Shown: piece by piece, positions 19,246 to 27,174 of the stretch | Layout: each line of letters opens with the position of its first letter | Position numbering within the stretch: position 1 is the first letter of the stretch | NCBI RefSeq assembly: GCF_031656915.1 | Contig: NZ_CP134227.1 | Coordinates: 2,914,001 to 2,978,000, forward strand | Direction: 5' to 3' | From: Nocardioides marmorisolisilvae | GTDB taxonomy: Bacteria > Actinomycetota > Actinomycetes > Propionibacteriales > Nocardioidaceae | Length of the DNA: 64,000 nucleotides | The notes under the pieces: generated by a model | The model's database searches: none | What the model saw: only the letters and a program-made list of their open reading frames with translations | Told to the model about the DNA's origin: nothing | Translations under genes and position numbers: made by a program

Positions 19246-20375
19246 GCACCATGACCAAGCCAGTGATCGTCTACGGCGCCTCCGGCTACACCGGCCGGCT
19301 GATCTGCGAGTACCTGCGCGAGTTCGGCGTCCCCTTCGTCGCCGCGGGCCGCTCGGCCGACAAGCTGAAGGCCTCGATGGAGGCCAACGTCCCCGGCATC
19401 GAGACCGCCGACTACGACATCGCCGAGGTGGGCCACGACGTCGCCTCCCTCACTGAGCTGTTCCGCGATGCCTCGGTCGTGTGCAACACGGTCGGACCGT
19501 TCAGCAAGCACGGACCCGAGGTCGTCGAGGCCTGCCTCGCCGCCGGCACCCACTACCTCGACACCACCGGGGAGCAGGACTGGCTGATCACCTGCGACGA
19601 GCGCTGGGCCGCGGACTTCGCCGCCGCCGGCCTGCTGCTCTCCCCCGGCCTCGCCCAGATGTACACGACCGGCGAGATCGCCGCCGAGCTCTGCCTCGAG
19701 AAGCCGGGACTGGACACCCTCGACATCGCGGTCTTCTGGGGCGGATCCCCCACGATCGCCTCCACGCAGACCATCCTGGTCAACGCCGCGACGTCGACGG
19801 CGCACTACCTCCAGCAGAACCAGTACGTCGAGTTCGACCCGACCCAGGGTCTGGTGCCGCTCGTCGTACCCGGCCAGCACGAGCTCGCACTGTCGCTGCC
19901 GTGGGGCGGCACCTCGCACCCGGTCTGGTATCGCACGGACCCGCGGATCGCGAACTGCAAGGCCCAGGGCGGCGTCTTCAACGCGGCCCTGATGAACGGC
20001 GTCCCGCAGATCGTTGCCGGCGCGCTGGAGGCGACCAAGGACATGTCGGAGGCGGAGCGGGACGAGGCGCTGACCGCGACCGCGGCGCAGGTGATGAACC
20101 AGATGCCCCCGCGCGAGAACCCCCGCCTCAACAAGTCGCTCGACTCCGTGCACGCCTCCGGCCCCCTCGGTCGCGCACACTGCGTGATCCACGGCAACCA
20201 GAACTACAAGCAGACCGGGCTGCTGCAGGCGTACGCAGCGTATTCGCTCCTCCAGCAGCCGCCGCTGCGGGTCGGGTTCGCGTCGGGCTGCAAGGCGTTC
20301 GGACACCGCGCGCTCCTCGGCCAGCTGCGGGCCTTCGGCCTGGTCGCCGAGCCGGTCCTCACGGTCGAGGGCTGA
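19242..20375 (+). CDS. Saccharopine dehydrogenase-like NAD(P)-binding protein
   Basis: The 377-residue protein starts with a Rossmann domain (IVYGASGYTGRLICEYL, then AAGRSADKL) as in saccharopine dehydrogenase-like and trans-acting enoyl reductase proteins. NTVGPFSKHGPEVVEAC and HYLDTTGE are typical of this group in actinobacteria. GTG 19242 overlaps the SDR stop; ATG 19251 is an alternative. In mycobacteria related proteins act in lipid biosynthesis, so the placement between SDR and acyl-CoA ligase fits lipid metabolism. Exact reaction unknown. Confidence 0.75.
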   Translation: MSTMTKPVIVYGASGYTGRLICEYLREFGVPFVAAGRSADKLKASMEANVPGIETADYDIAEVGHDVASLTELFRDASVVCNTVGPFSKHGPEVVEACLAAGTHYLDTTGEQDWLITCDERWAADFAAAGLLLSPGLAQMYTTGEIAAELCLEKPGLDTLDIAVFWGGSPTIASTQTILVNAATSTAHYLQQNQYVEFDPTQGLVPLVVPGQHELALSLPWGGTSHPVWYRTDPRIANCKAQGGVFNAALMNGVPQIVAGALEATKDMSEAERDEALTATAAQVMNQMPPRENPRLNKSLDSVHASGPLGRAHCVIHGNQNYKQTGLLQAYAAYSLLQQPPLRVGFASGCKAFGHRALLGQLRAFGLVAEPVLTVEG

Positions 20376-20387
20376 GGAGGCGGGCCG

Positions 20388-21935
20388 GTGCGGCTGGTCG
20401 ACTACCTGGACAAGGGTGCGTCGCTGGGGGGCGACGCCCCCTGCCTGGTCTGCGACGGGCGGACGTGGACGTACGACCAGGTGCGAGACCTCGCCGGACA
20501 GGTCGCGTCCGCCCTCGCAGGACGGGGCGTCCGGCCTGGCGACAAGGTCGCGATCCTGTCGTCGAACGACCCCGTGGCCTTCACCTGCGTGTTCGGGATC
20601 AGCCGGGCCGGAGCGGTCTGGTGCCCGATCAACCCGCGCAACGAGGCCGACGAGAACCGTGAGCTGCTCGACCTGTTCGACTGCACGACGCTGATCTTTC
20701 AGTCGCGGTACGCCGCCCTCGTCGACCAGATTCGCGGCGACCTGCCGGCCGTGACGACGCTGGTGTGCCTCGACGGATCGTTCGACTGGGCGCTCGGGTG
20801 GGAGGACTTCCTGGCGGTCGGGAGCGAGGAGGTCGACGGGACCGTCGACCGGCCGGCCGCGGACGACCTGGCCATGATCGTCGGGACCGGAGGCACCACC
20901 GGCAGGCCGAAGGGAGTGATGCTCAGCGGCACCAACCTCGAGACGATGACGGCGCTGACCCTGATCGGCTATCCCTGGCCCACCCGACCCGACCGGCCGA
21001 CGTACCTCGCTCTGGCGCCGCTCACCCACGCCGCCGGAGTGCTCTGCTTCCCGGTCCTGTCCTCCGGCGGATCGATCGTGGTGATGCGGACGCCCGACGT
21101 CGACGGCTTCCTGTCGGCGATCGCCGAGCACCGGGTGACCCACACCTTCCTGCCGCCGACGCTGATCTACATGGTGCTCGACCACCCGGCGCTGGAGTCG
21201 ACGGACCTCTCGTCTCTGCAGTGCTTCTGGTACGGCGCCGCGCCCATGTCGGCCCAGCGGCTGGAGGAGGCGCTGACCAGGATCGGCCCGGTGATGGCAC
21301 AGCTGTTCGGGCAGACCGAGGCGCCGATGATGATCTCCACGATGGCGCCGCGGGACCACTTCCGGGCGGACGGCTCGATCGCCGTCGAGCGGCTGTCGTC
21401 GGCCGGCCGGCCCGCGCCGCTCGTGACGGTGGCCGTGATGTCCTCCTCCGGGCAACTGCTCCCGCAGGGCGAGCGCGGCGAGATTGTGGTCCGCAGCTCG
21501 CTGGTCATGCGCGGCTACTACAAGAACCCGGAGGCGACGGCCGAGGCGTCGGCGTACGGCTGGCACCACACGGGCGACATCGGCTACCTCGACGAAAATG
21601 GCTTCCTGCACATCGTCGACCGGGCGAAGGACATGGTGATCACCGGCGGTTTCAACGTCTACTCCACCGAGGTCGAGCAGGCCCTGATGACCCACCCGGC
21701 CGTCGCCGACTGCGCGGTCGTTGGGCTGCCCGACGAGAAGTGGGGCGAGCGCCTCACTGCCGTGCTGCAGCTGCGCCCGGGCCAGACGGTCACGCCCGAG
21801 GAGGTGCGGGCGTTCCTGAAGGAGCGGATCGGCAGCGTCAAGACACCCAAGCAGGTTGAGATCTGGGTGGACCTGCCGCGCTCGAAGGTGGGCAAGGTGC
21901 TCAAGACCGAGATCAAGGAGCGGTTGCTGGCCTGA
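20388..21935 (+). CDS. Acyl-CoA ligase (AMP-binding, ANL superfamily)
   Basis: The 515-residue enzyme activates a carboxylic acid with ATP and joins it to CoA. Motifs: P-loop TGGTTGRPKGVM (about residue 169), LFGQTEAP, GWHHTGDIGYLDENG, DRAKDMVITGGFNVYS and the C-terminal catalytic Lys in SKVGKVLKTEI. A GGAGGCGGG Shine-Dalgarno precedes GTG 20388, 12 bp after the previous stop. It is the last gene of the TetR-controlled operon. Chain length or aromatic specificity cannot be assigned. Confidence 0.9.
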   Translation: MRLVDYLDKGASLGGDAPCLVCDGRTWTYDQVRDLAGQVASALAGRGVRPGDKVAILSSNDPVAFTCVFGISRAGAVWCPINPRNEADENRELLDLFDCTTLIFQSRYAALVDQIRGDLPAVTTLVCLDGSFDWALGWEDFLAVGSEEVDGTVDRPAADDLAMIVGTGGTTGRPKGVMLSGTNLETMTALTLIGYPWPTRPDRPTYLALAPLTHAAGVLCFPVLSSGGSIVVMRTPDVDGFLSAIAEHRVTHTFLPPTLIYMVLDHPALESTDLSSLQCFWYGAAPMSAQRLEEALTRIGPVMAQLFGQTEAPMMISTMAPRDHFRADGSIAVERLSSAGRPAPLVTVAVMSSSGQLLPQGERGEIVVRSSLVMRGYYKNPEATAEASAYGWHHTGDIGYLDENGFLHIVDRAKDMVITGGFNVYSTEVEQALMTHPAVADCAVVGLPDEKWGERLTAVLQLRPGQTVTPEEVRAFLKERIGSVKTPKQVEIWVDLPRSKVGKVLKTEIKERLLA

Positions 21936-21994
21936 CCCGATCGGCGCAGGAACACCGCCAGGTGGCGTCGAGCCGGCGACCTGCGCCGTCGGTG

Positions 21995-22915
21995 CTACCG
22001 GCTCAACTCCGCGCGCAACTGGGCAGCAAGGCGCACGGCGGCCTCGATCTCGGCGCGGCGGATGGACACGCTCTCCACGTTGATCCCGAACGGCACGCCG
22101 AGCCGGCGGCAGTACTCGATGAGCTCCCGAGCGGCAGCAAGGGCGAGCTGGTACGACGCCGCGAGGGTGTCCTCTGCGTGCCGCAGGTCGTTCTGGATCC
22201 AGCGGGGGACGTCGACGCCCAGCCAGCGGAGGAACTCCAGTGTCCTCATCGATCCACAGACCGAGAACGTGAAGACGATCGGCATCGGGGCGATGCCCCG
22301 GGCTTCGCACTCGTAGCGATAGTCCGACACGAGGTTCTTCGCGGCGTTGACGTCGTAGACGACCTGTGTGACGAAGAACGAGCAGCCTGCGGACTGCTTC
22401 GCGATCAGCCGCTGGTGTTCCTGACCGCGTCTGGTGTGGCGTTCCGGGATCGCCACGCCACCGAGGAGCAGGTCGGGCCTCATCTCGGCCCGCAGCTGCA
22501 TGGCACGTGCCAACGACGTGGTGACGTGCCTGTCGCGCGACGACGCCCCCACGAAGACCGTCATGAGCCGGTCGGGATCCTGGGCGGCCATCCACGACCG
22601 GAGCTCCGGCTCCGGGTACTTGCCCACGGCGCGGTAGACCACTGCCGGTAGCTGCAACGCGGCGAGGTGCTTGTCGAGGAACCTCGCCGGATCCATCGTC
22701 GGAAGGAACGGGAACGGTCGCTCCTCCTCGTTGCGATCGCTCTCGTCGTCGATGTCGTACAGCACGAGACCGTCCAGATCGAGCGTCTCAAGGCGCTCAC
22801 GCGTGACGTCCGCGACCTCCTGGGCCCGCTGCCCCGACGCTGCAGCCCGCGGGGGCGTCACGGCGAACAGCAGGAACTCGCTCTTGCGTTCGGAGATGAG
22901 CTGCCGCAGATCCAC
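21995..22915 (-). CDS. Methylenetetrahydrofolate reductase-like protein
   Basis: The 306-residue protein resembles the MetF TIM-barrel fold: DGLVLYDIDDESDR early, AKQSAGCSFFVTQVVYDVNAA in the middle (compare the KxxAGAdf-iTQ of MetF), and FGINVESVSI at the end. GTG 22915 has TAGGTT at 22922-22927 as a -10 box 6 nt away, so the message is likely leaderless. It is monocistronic. MetF motifs are diverged, so it may be an F420- or flavin-dependent relative instead of the housekeeping enzyme. The 224 bp between it and the next gene show no other gene. Confidence 0.7.
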   Translation of the reverse strand: MDLRQLISERKSEFLLFAVTPPRAAASGQRAQEVADVTRERLETLDLDGLVLYDIDDESDRNEEERPFPFLPTMDPARFLDKHLAALQLPAVVYRAVGKYPEPELRSWMAAQDPDRLMTVFVGASSRDRHVTTSLARAMQLRAEMRPDLLLGGVAIPERHTRRGQEHQRLIAKQSAGCSFFVTQVVYDVNAAKNLVSDYRYECEARGIAPMPIVFTFSVCGSMRTLEFLRWLGVDVPRWIQNDLRHAEDTLAASYQLALAAARELIEYCRRLGVPFGINVESVSIRRAEIEAAVRLAAQLRAELSR

Positions 22916-23139
22916 GTGGCGAACCTAGTCGATCCGGCCACTCGCTTCAGGACCTCACGACAGCCGACCACGTCCCTCGCCGGCTCTCAGAGTTCGGCCG
23001 CGGACGCTCCATCGCGCGCCACCAGCGAGGGTCGAAGCGTCGCTGCATGTGTCCCTCACCCATCGGGCACAAAGCACGCCGATGTCCCTTATCGGCGCGG
23101 CCCTCGACGCGTTGCCGGGTCGATGGCCTGGCAGGTCCG

Positions 23140-23643
23140 TCAGGACAGTCCCGGCCGCGGCTCGGCGGGGACGAGGCGGACCATCGGCAGGGTCGTCCCC
23201 GTGGTACTGATCGGTGCGCCGAGGGTCTGCTCGAAGACCGGCGCGAGGCTGCGCCACGCCCGCGGGTGCGCCAACGCGTAGCGGCGGAGTGACTCCTGCA
23301 CCTCGGCGTCGGTGAGCCGGCGGGCGACGACGGGCAAGCGCACCTGCCTGCCGATCGAGATGCGTGCCTGGGGATGGGCATCGAGGTTGTGCAGCCATTG
23401 GGCTCGCTCGCCGAATCCGGCCGCGACCGTGTACTCATCGCCGGATCGGTCCACCACCTCCAGGACGACGTAACGCCGCCGACCGGTCTTGCGTCCGCGG
23501 TGCTCGAGCATCAGCAGGCGCCCGCCGAGCAGGAAGCCGAGACGTGCCCGGTACAGCAGGATCGGAGCACGCACGAAGCATCGGGTACGCAGGATCACTG
23601 CCGCAATGTGGGCGATCGGCGAGGGAGCCTTCTGATCTGTCAT
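23140..23643 (-). CDS. Deazaflavin (F420)-dependent nitroreductase-family protein
   Basis: The 167-residue protein has LLMLEHRGRKTGRRRYVVLEVV, the conserved GRKTG motif of the DDN/PF04075 family of split-barrel F420H2-dependent reductases, and YTVAAGFGERAQWLHNLDAHPQARISIG, also typical. ATG 23643 is preceded directly by the dnaB 3' remnant, so its native upstream region seems replaced. F420 use is inferred from the family. Confidence 0.85.
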   Translation of the reverse strand: MTDQKAPSPIAHIAAVILRTRCFVRAPILLYRARLGFLLGGRLLMLEHRGRKTGRRRYVVLEVVDRSGDEYTVAAGFGERAQWLHNLDAHPQARISIGRQVRLPVVARRLTDAEVQESLRRYALAHPRAWRSLAPVFEQTLGAPISTTGTTLPMVRLVPAEPRPGLS

Positions 23644-23652
23644 CAACGATCC

Positions 23653-23811
23653 CGTCTACGAGCGCGAGTCAACGCGCCCCGGCGAGGCCGATGTCCTCAT
23701 GGGCAAGCACCGCAACGGCCCCACCCGGGACGTTACCGTGCTCGTCCAGGGCCACTACTCACGCTTCGTCCGCATGGCTCGCCGACGGCGCCAGTTGTTG
23801 TCGAGATGCAG
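23653..23811 (+). pseudogene. Diverged duplicate of the dnaB 3' end (dnaB')
   Basis: From 23654 the sequence matches dnaB 14060-14180 with 14 differences in 121 bases (about 88%). It reads VYERESTRPGEADVLMGKHR and on to GHYSRF in the same frame. After a gap the 17-mer TTGTTGTCGAGATGCAG (23795-23811) matches the sequence 9 bp past the dnaB stop (14200-14216). Most changes are synonymous or conservative, so the copy descends from a working dnaB and not from recent decay. It looks like the far end of an inserted segment (attR-like), with intact dnaB at the other end. The rest of 23812-23923 shows no gene. Confidence 0.85.
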
Positions 23812-23923
23812 TGAAGTTGGAAATTGCCTCCGTGTTGATGAACAACTCACGTCATGTCGAGCCGTCGACTGGATCCTGCGCAGATCATGAGGAACGCCCG
23901 GGCGATGAAGGCTGCGGCCAGTT

Positions 23924-24730
23924 TCACTGCTGCTCCAGTGCCTCCACGTGAGGCGTCACGATGCTCAGCAGGTGGTGGTGAGTCGGGGCATCGGCTCCGA
24001 TGATGAGGCCGCGGCCCATTCCGACCTCGGCCCCGCTGAGGTCGGTGACGATGCACCCTGCGGCGCGGCAGAGCGCGATCCCTGCGGCGAAGTGCACGTT
24101 GTCGACGACATGGCCGTCGCTGACGTAGCCGGCGCGCCGCCCGGCCGCTACCCACGCGACCGCGAGCGTGCTCGACATGACCCGAGGACCAAACGCTGCG
24201 CGGAACGCAGCGTCGATCACCTGCGCGCCAAGGAACGGGCGGTCAAGGGGACCATCGCAGTTGACGTCGACGAGCCGAGATCCCGGCGAAGGAGATGTCG
24301 CGACGTCCGCCCCGTCGGCAGCTCTGAGCATGGCTTGCTCAGCGTCCGTCCAGAACACTTCGCCGGCGATCGGATCGGCCACCGCCGCAGCAATGGTGCG
24401 TGAGCCGTTGACCAGAGCGATGTTGACGGCCACCAACGGCGTCTGAGCGGCGAAGTTGAGGGTCCCGCAGAGTGGGTCGACAAGCCACCGGCGTGTGGGT
24501 GCGCTGCCACCGCGGCGGCCTGTCTCCTCGCCCTCGAAGGCATCGTCGGGGAGCGCGGCGGTGATCACCTCGAGGATCGCGGCCTCTGCCTCGATGTCTG
24601 CGTTCGTAGCGAAGTCGAGGCCGGACTTCGTATGGATGGTCAGAGCTCCGCCGTATGCAGCGCGCACGGTCGCCGCTCCTGCTCCGACTGCCGCCAAAGC
24701 GACTTCCACGTCGCGCGACAGCGCAGTCAT
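23924..24730 (-). CDS. Inositol monophosphatase-family protein with altered metal ligands
   Basis: The 268-residue protein has the IMPase fold: DFATNADIEAE, FEGEETG (Glu69 matches the first metal Glu) and WLVDPLCGTLNF. The canonical motif is DPxDGTxNF; here the second Asp is Cys88 (codon TGC). The C-terminal WDxAAG motif reads VHFAAG, with His213 in place of the metal-binding Asp. Two ligands of the catalytic metals are thus changed, so ordinary phosphatase activity is doubtful. The gene overlaps the GNAT stop by ATGA and is translated with it. Confidence 0.8.
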   Translation of the reverse strand: MTALSRDVEVALAAVGAGAATVRAAYGGALTIHTKSGLDFATNADIEAEAAILEVITAALPDDAFEGEETGRRGGSAPTRRWLVDPLCGTLNFAAQTPLVAVNIALVNGSRTIAAAVADPIAGEVFWTDAEQAMLRAADGADVATSPSPGSRLVDVNCDGPLDRPFLGAQVIDAAFRAAFGPRVMSSTLAVAWVAAGRRAGYVSDGHVVDNVHFAAGIALCRAAGCIVTDLSGAEVGMGRGLIIGADAPTHHHLLSIVTPHVEALEQQ

Positions 24731-25209
24731 GTCGGCTCGCCTTGCGCAGTGAGGTCAGCCCCAAAGACCAGGGCTGGGCCACCGTGGGCGTGGACCTCGC
24801 GCTCGAGCGTGAGTCCGATGTTGGTCGCAACCCGCTGGGAGGCGATGTTGCTCGGCCGGATGATGGCGATCAGGTGACTTACGCCGGCGTCGCGTGCCGC
24901 GGCGCGTACGGACCCCGCCGCTTCGGATGCGTAGCCCTTGCGCCGAAGAGGCGTGCGCACGTGCCAACCGACTTCGACCAGCTGATCTCCTTCAACGTCC
25001 TGCATCGTCAGACCGCAGTCGCCCACGAAGTCTCCCGCGTGGGTCTCGATCACCCAGAGGCCGAATCCGTACTGGTCGTAGTTTCGTACGGTCCACTCGA
25101 TCCAGCCCTCAGGGCCCCGCGATCCGCCGGTCTCCAGAGTCGCGATCGCGGCCAGGTCGCCTTCGGTCATCTCGCGAAACCGTAGACGCGGCGTCGGTGC
25201 TGGCAGCAT
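24727..25209 (-). CDS. GNAT-family N-acetyltransferase
   Basis: The 160-residue protein matches the RimJ/RimL-like branch (TPRLRFREMTEGDLAAIATLETG) with the acetyl-CoA loop RRKGYASEAAGSVRAAA and a late NIASQRVATNIGLTLERE. ATG 25209 has TAGAGT at 25216-25221 as a -10 box 6 nt upstream, suggesting a leaderless message. It is coupled by ATGA to the IMPase-like gene. Acceptor unknown. Confidence 0.85.
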   Translation of the reverse strand: MLPAPTPRLRFREMTEGDLAAIATLETGGSRGPEGWIEWTVRNYDQYGFGLWVIETHAGDFVGDCGLTMQDVEGDQLVEVGWHVRTPLRRKGYASEAAGSVRAAARDAGVSHLIAIIRPSNIASQRVATNIGLTLEREVHAHGGPALVFGADLTAQGEPT

Positions 25210-25307
25210 GTCCGCACTCTAAGCCGGCGAGTTCGGAACGATCCGGCGATGCTGCCCGAGGACGACGAGCGTCCGCTGACGTGCGCGGGCCCGGAGCGCG
25301 TCGTACG

Positions 25308-26096
25308 TCATCTGGCGGGCCGCGCGCTCCCGTCGGCGAGGTGGACGGTGTAGGACCACGTCTCGGCGGGATGGTCGGAGCTCTGCTGGTGCGACGGCCA
25401 CCATGCGGCGAACCGGTTCCCGGCCACCGAGGCCTCGATGTCCAGACCCGAAGAGGTGTGCACGGTGACACCGGTGACGTCGCTGCCCACATAGCCCTGG
25501 ACCCAGCTGAACCAACCCTCGTGGGTGCTGCCCTCCATGCTGGTGGTCTCGGCGACGTGGTCGGGTGCGACGGTCGGCGGCGCGCCAGCGTCCGTGTCGT
25601 AGCTCCCGAAGAAGTCCTCCCCGCCAGCCGATTCGCGCCCGACGACTTCGCGAGGCATCAGGCAGACGGCCTCCGTGCCTGGCCCGGCGAGCAGTAGGTA
25701 GGTCCATTCGCCACGCCGCTCTGCGACCGCGACATGCTCTCCCCGGTCCGGTACGCCGAGGGCGACGCGACACGTTGTCGCGGCCCTGGCCGCGGTGACC
25801 GACGTCAGGGGCTCGGGCCTCGGCGTCCACGATCCGTAGGCGGTCCCTCCACCGAGAAGCAGCCAGGGGATGGCGATGCCGGCACCGACCACGCCGACAC
25901 CCACCAGCAGCCGACCCCGGCCACGCCGCGGTCGGTCCGGCTCCACGGGGACGGCTCCGTGTTCCGGCGCCGCAACGATGCGGGCGAATGCCGCGTTGGC
26001 GCGTTCGACCTCCGCATTGGTCAGGTGGGTCCCCCGTGCGGGATCGAGGTGTCGCAGGGCTTCGGTGATCACGGCATCGGCTGGGCGCCTCCTCAT
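25308..26096 (-). CDS. Membrane protein paired with an ECF sigma factor, putative anti-sigma factor
   Basis: The 262-residue protein has a cytosolic N-terminal region of about 55 residues (MRRRPADAVITEALRHLDPARGTHLTNAEVERANAAFARI), one membrane helix (LLVGVGVVGAGIAIPWLLL) and an extracellular domain. ATG 26096 overlaps the sigma factor stop by ATGA. This layout is what is expected of a regulator that holds the sigma factor at the membrane. There is no HxxxCxxC zinc motif, so the call rests on context and topology only. Confidence 0.6.
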   Translation of the reverse strand: MRRRPADAVITEALRHLDPARGTHLTNAEVERANAAFARIVAAPEHGAVPVEPDRPRRGRGRLLVGVGVVGAGIAIPWLLLGGGTAYGSWTPRPEPLTSVTAARAATTCRVALGVPDRGEHVAVAERRGEWTYLLLAGPGTEAVCLMPREVVGRESAGGEDFFGSYDTDAGAPPTVAPDHVAETTSMEGSTHEGWFSWVQGYVGSDVTGVTVHTSSGLDIEASVAGNRFAAWWPSHQQSSDHPAETWSYTVHLADGSARPAR

Positions 26097-26662
26097 CGCG
26101 TGCTCCTCTCGGATGCAGGGTGGCTGCGCAGGCGGTCGTCCGCAGAGGTGGAGTCGAGGCGGCGTCGCAGGCTGCGTCGGGCACGAGACAACCGCAGGCG
26201 GAAGGCAGTGGAGGAGATGCCCAGCACCGCGGCCGCCTCGGGCCCGGTGAGCCCGTCCAGCACGGAGAGAGCGAGCGCCTCTTGGTCGACCGCGCTCAGC
26301 AGCGGCCAGGCTGCCGCGAGGTCGACCCGGCAGGCGACCAGATCGGGGTGGTCGCCTGTATCCGCGGAACCATGCCGGGCTTCGGCGAGGCAGACCGCGA
26401 CGGCATCGTGCCTGTCCTCGCGGCGCCGGGTGTTCTGGAGGGTCTTGCGGGCAACGCCGAACAGCCACGCGCGCGCCGCCGACAGGTCCGTCGGTACGTC
26501 GTCGAGGCGGCGCCACGCGACCAGCATGACCTCACCGACGACGTCTTCGGCGTGAGTCGGATGCACCCGTCTGCGAACGAAACGAAGCAGGTCGCCGTAC
26601 GCCGCGTCGTAGACACCGCGGAACCGTTGTTCACGTTCCTGCGTCGACGCCGAGGATCCCAT
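26093..26662 (-). CDS. ECF-family RNA polymerase sigma factor
   Basis: The 189-residue form from ATG 26662 has region 2 (FRGVYDAAYGDLLRFVRRRVHPTHAEDVVGEVMLVAWRRL) and region 4 (LDGLTGPEAAAVLGISSTAFRLRLSRARRSLRRRL). An alternative ATG at 26698 would add 12 residues; I prefer 26662 because AGGA lies about 10 nt upstream. It overlaps the membrane protein gene by ATGA. The target promoters are unknown; autoregulation is usual for such pairs. Confidence 0.85.
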   Translation of the reverse strand: MGSSASTQEREQRFRGVYDAAYGDLLRFVRRRVHPTHAEDVVGEVMLVAWRRLDDVPTDLSAARAWLFGVARKTLQNTRRREDRHDAVAVCLAEARHGSADTGDHPDLVACRVDLAAAWPLLSAVDQEALALSVLDGLTGPEAAAVLGISSTAFRLRLSRARRSLRRRLDSTSADDRLRSHPASERSTR

Positions 26663-26805
26663 GCCCTGTTCCTGTCCGAGATGCCACGAGTGTGTCATCC
26701 GATCTCGCCAACGGGCGCGCGTGCGTTCGCACCCAGATCAACGGACCCCTCGTGTGATGCGCCCGTCCGAGTCCGGGCGACCTTCGTCTGCGCCGATGGC
26801 GGCCG

Positions 26806-26829
26806 TATAATTTGCGCATGCATGCAAAT
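26806..26829 (+). promoter_or_regulatory. Leaderless promoter and ArsR operator
   Basis: TATAAT (26806-26811) is a perfect -10 box placed 6 nt before ATG 26818, so transcription should start on or beside the start codon. The 20-bp imperfect palindrome ATTTGC-GCATGCAT-GCAAAT (26810-26829) covers the -10 edge, the start site and the first four codons. AT-rich palindromes of this kind are typical of ArsR/SmtB metal sensors, and bound repressor would block RNA polymerase. Confidence 0.75.
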
Positions 26830-27174
26830 ACGCAACCTCCAAGGTGGGGCGACGACATTGTGACCCTCGCCGTCGAGGTGCTGCGCATGTTGGCCGACCC
26901 CACCCGTCTTCAGGTGGCCGGAATGCTGCTCGACGAGGAGCGGTCGGTCTCGGAGCTCGCCACGCTGTTGGACAAGCCTGTTCCTGGGGTCTCGCAGCAT
27001 CTGGCGAAGATGAGGATGGCGCGGCTGGTGACCACCCGCAAGGAGGGCACCTCGGTTCTCTACAGGATCGAGAACGGCCACGTTCGGCAGCTGGTCATCG
27101 ACACGATCGGGCACGTGGAGCACCTGCTGGACCAGGCCCCGGCACACCACCGAGCAGGGGAGGGGTCGACATGA
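26818..27174 (+). CDS. ArsR/SmtB-family metal-sensing repressor
   Basis: The 118-residue winged-helix protein has EVLRMLADPTRLQVAGMLLDEERSVSELATLLDKPVPGVSQHLAKMRMARLVTTRKEG, typical of ArsR/SmtB. His and Asp/Glu residues in the last helix (DTIGHVEHLL, then HH) could form an alpha5-type zinc or cobalt/nickel site as in CzrA, SmtB and NmtR. No CxC arsenic motif is present. It overlaps a CDF transporter by ATGA, so it most likely represses export of a divalent metal and is released by that metal. Confidence 0.9.
   Translation: MHANTQPPRWGDDIVTLAVEVLRMLADPTRLQVAGMLLDEERSVSELATLLDKPVPGVSQHLAKMRMARLVTTRKEGTSVLYRIENGHVRQLVIDTIGHVEHLLDQAPAHHRAGEGST

Noticed and set aside
19014-22595. 1193-codon open frame on the minus strand across SDR, saccharopine-like and ligase genes
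   Set aside because: Opposes three genes with clear family motifs and has no recognisable domains, so it is a GC-bias artefact.
14192-23640. Integrase or transposase inside the dnaB-bounded segment
   Set aside because: All genes were read and none shows tyrosine or serine recombinase or DDE motifs, so the segment is not called an active mobile element.
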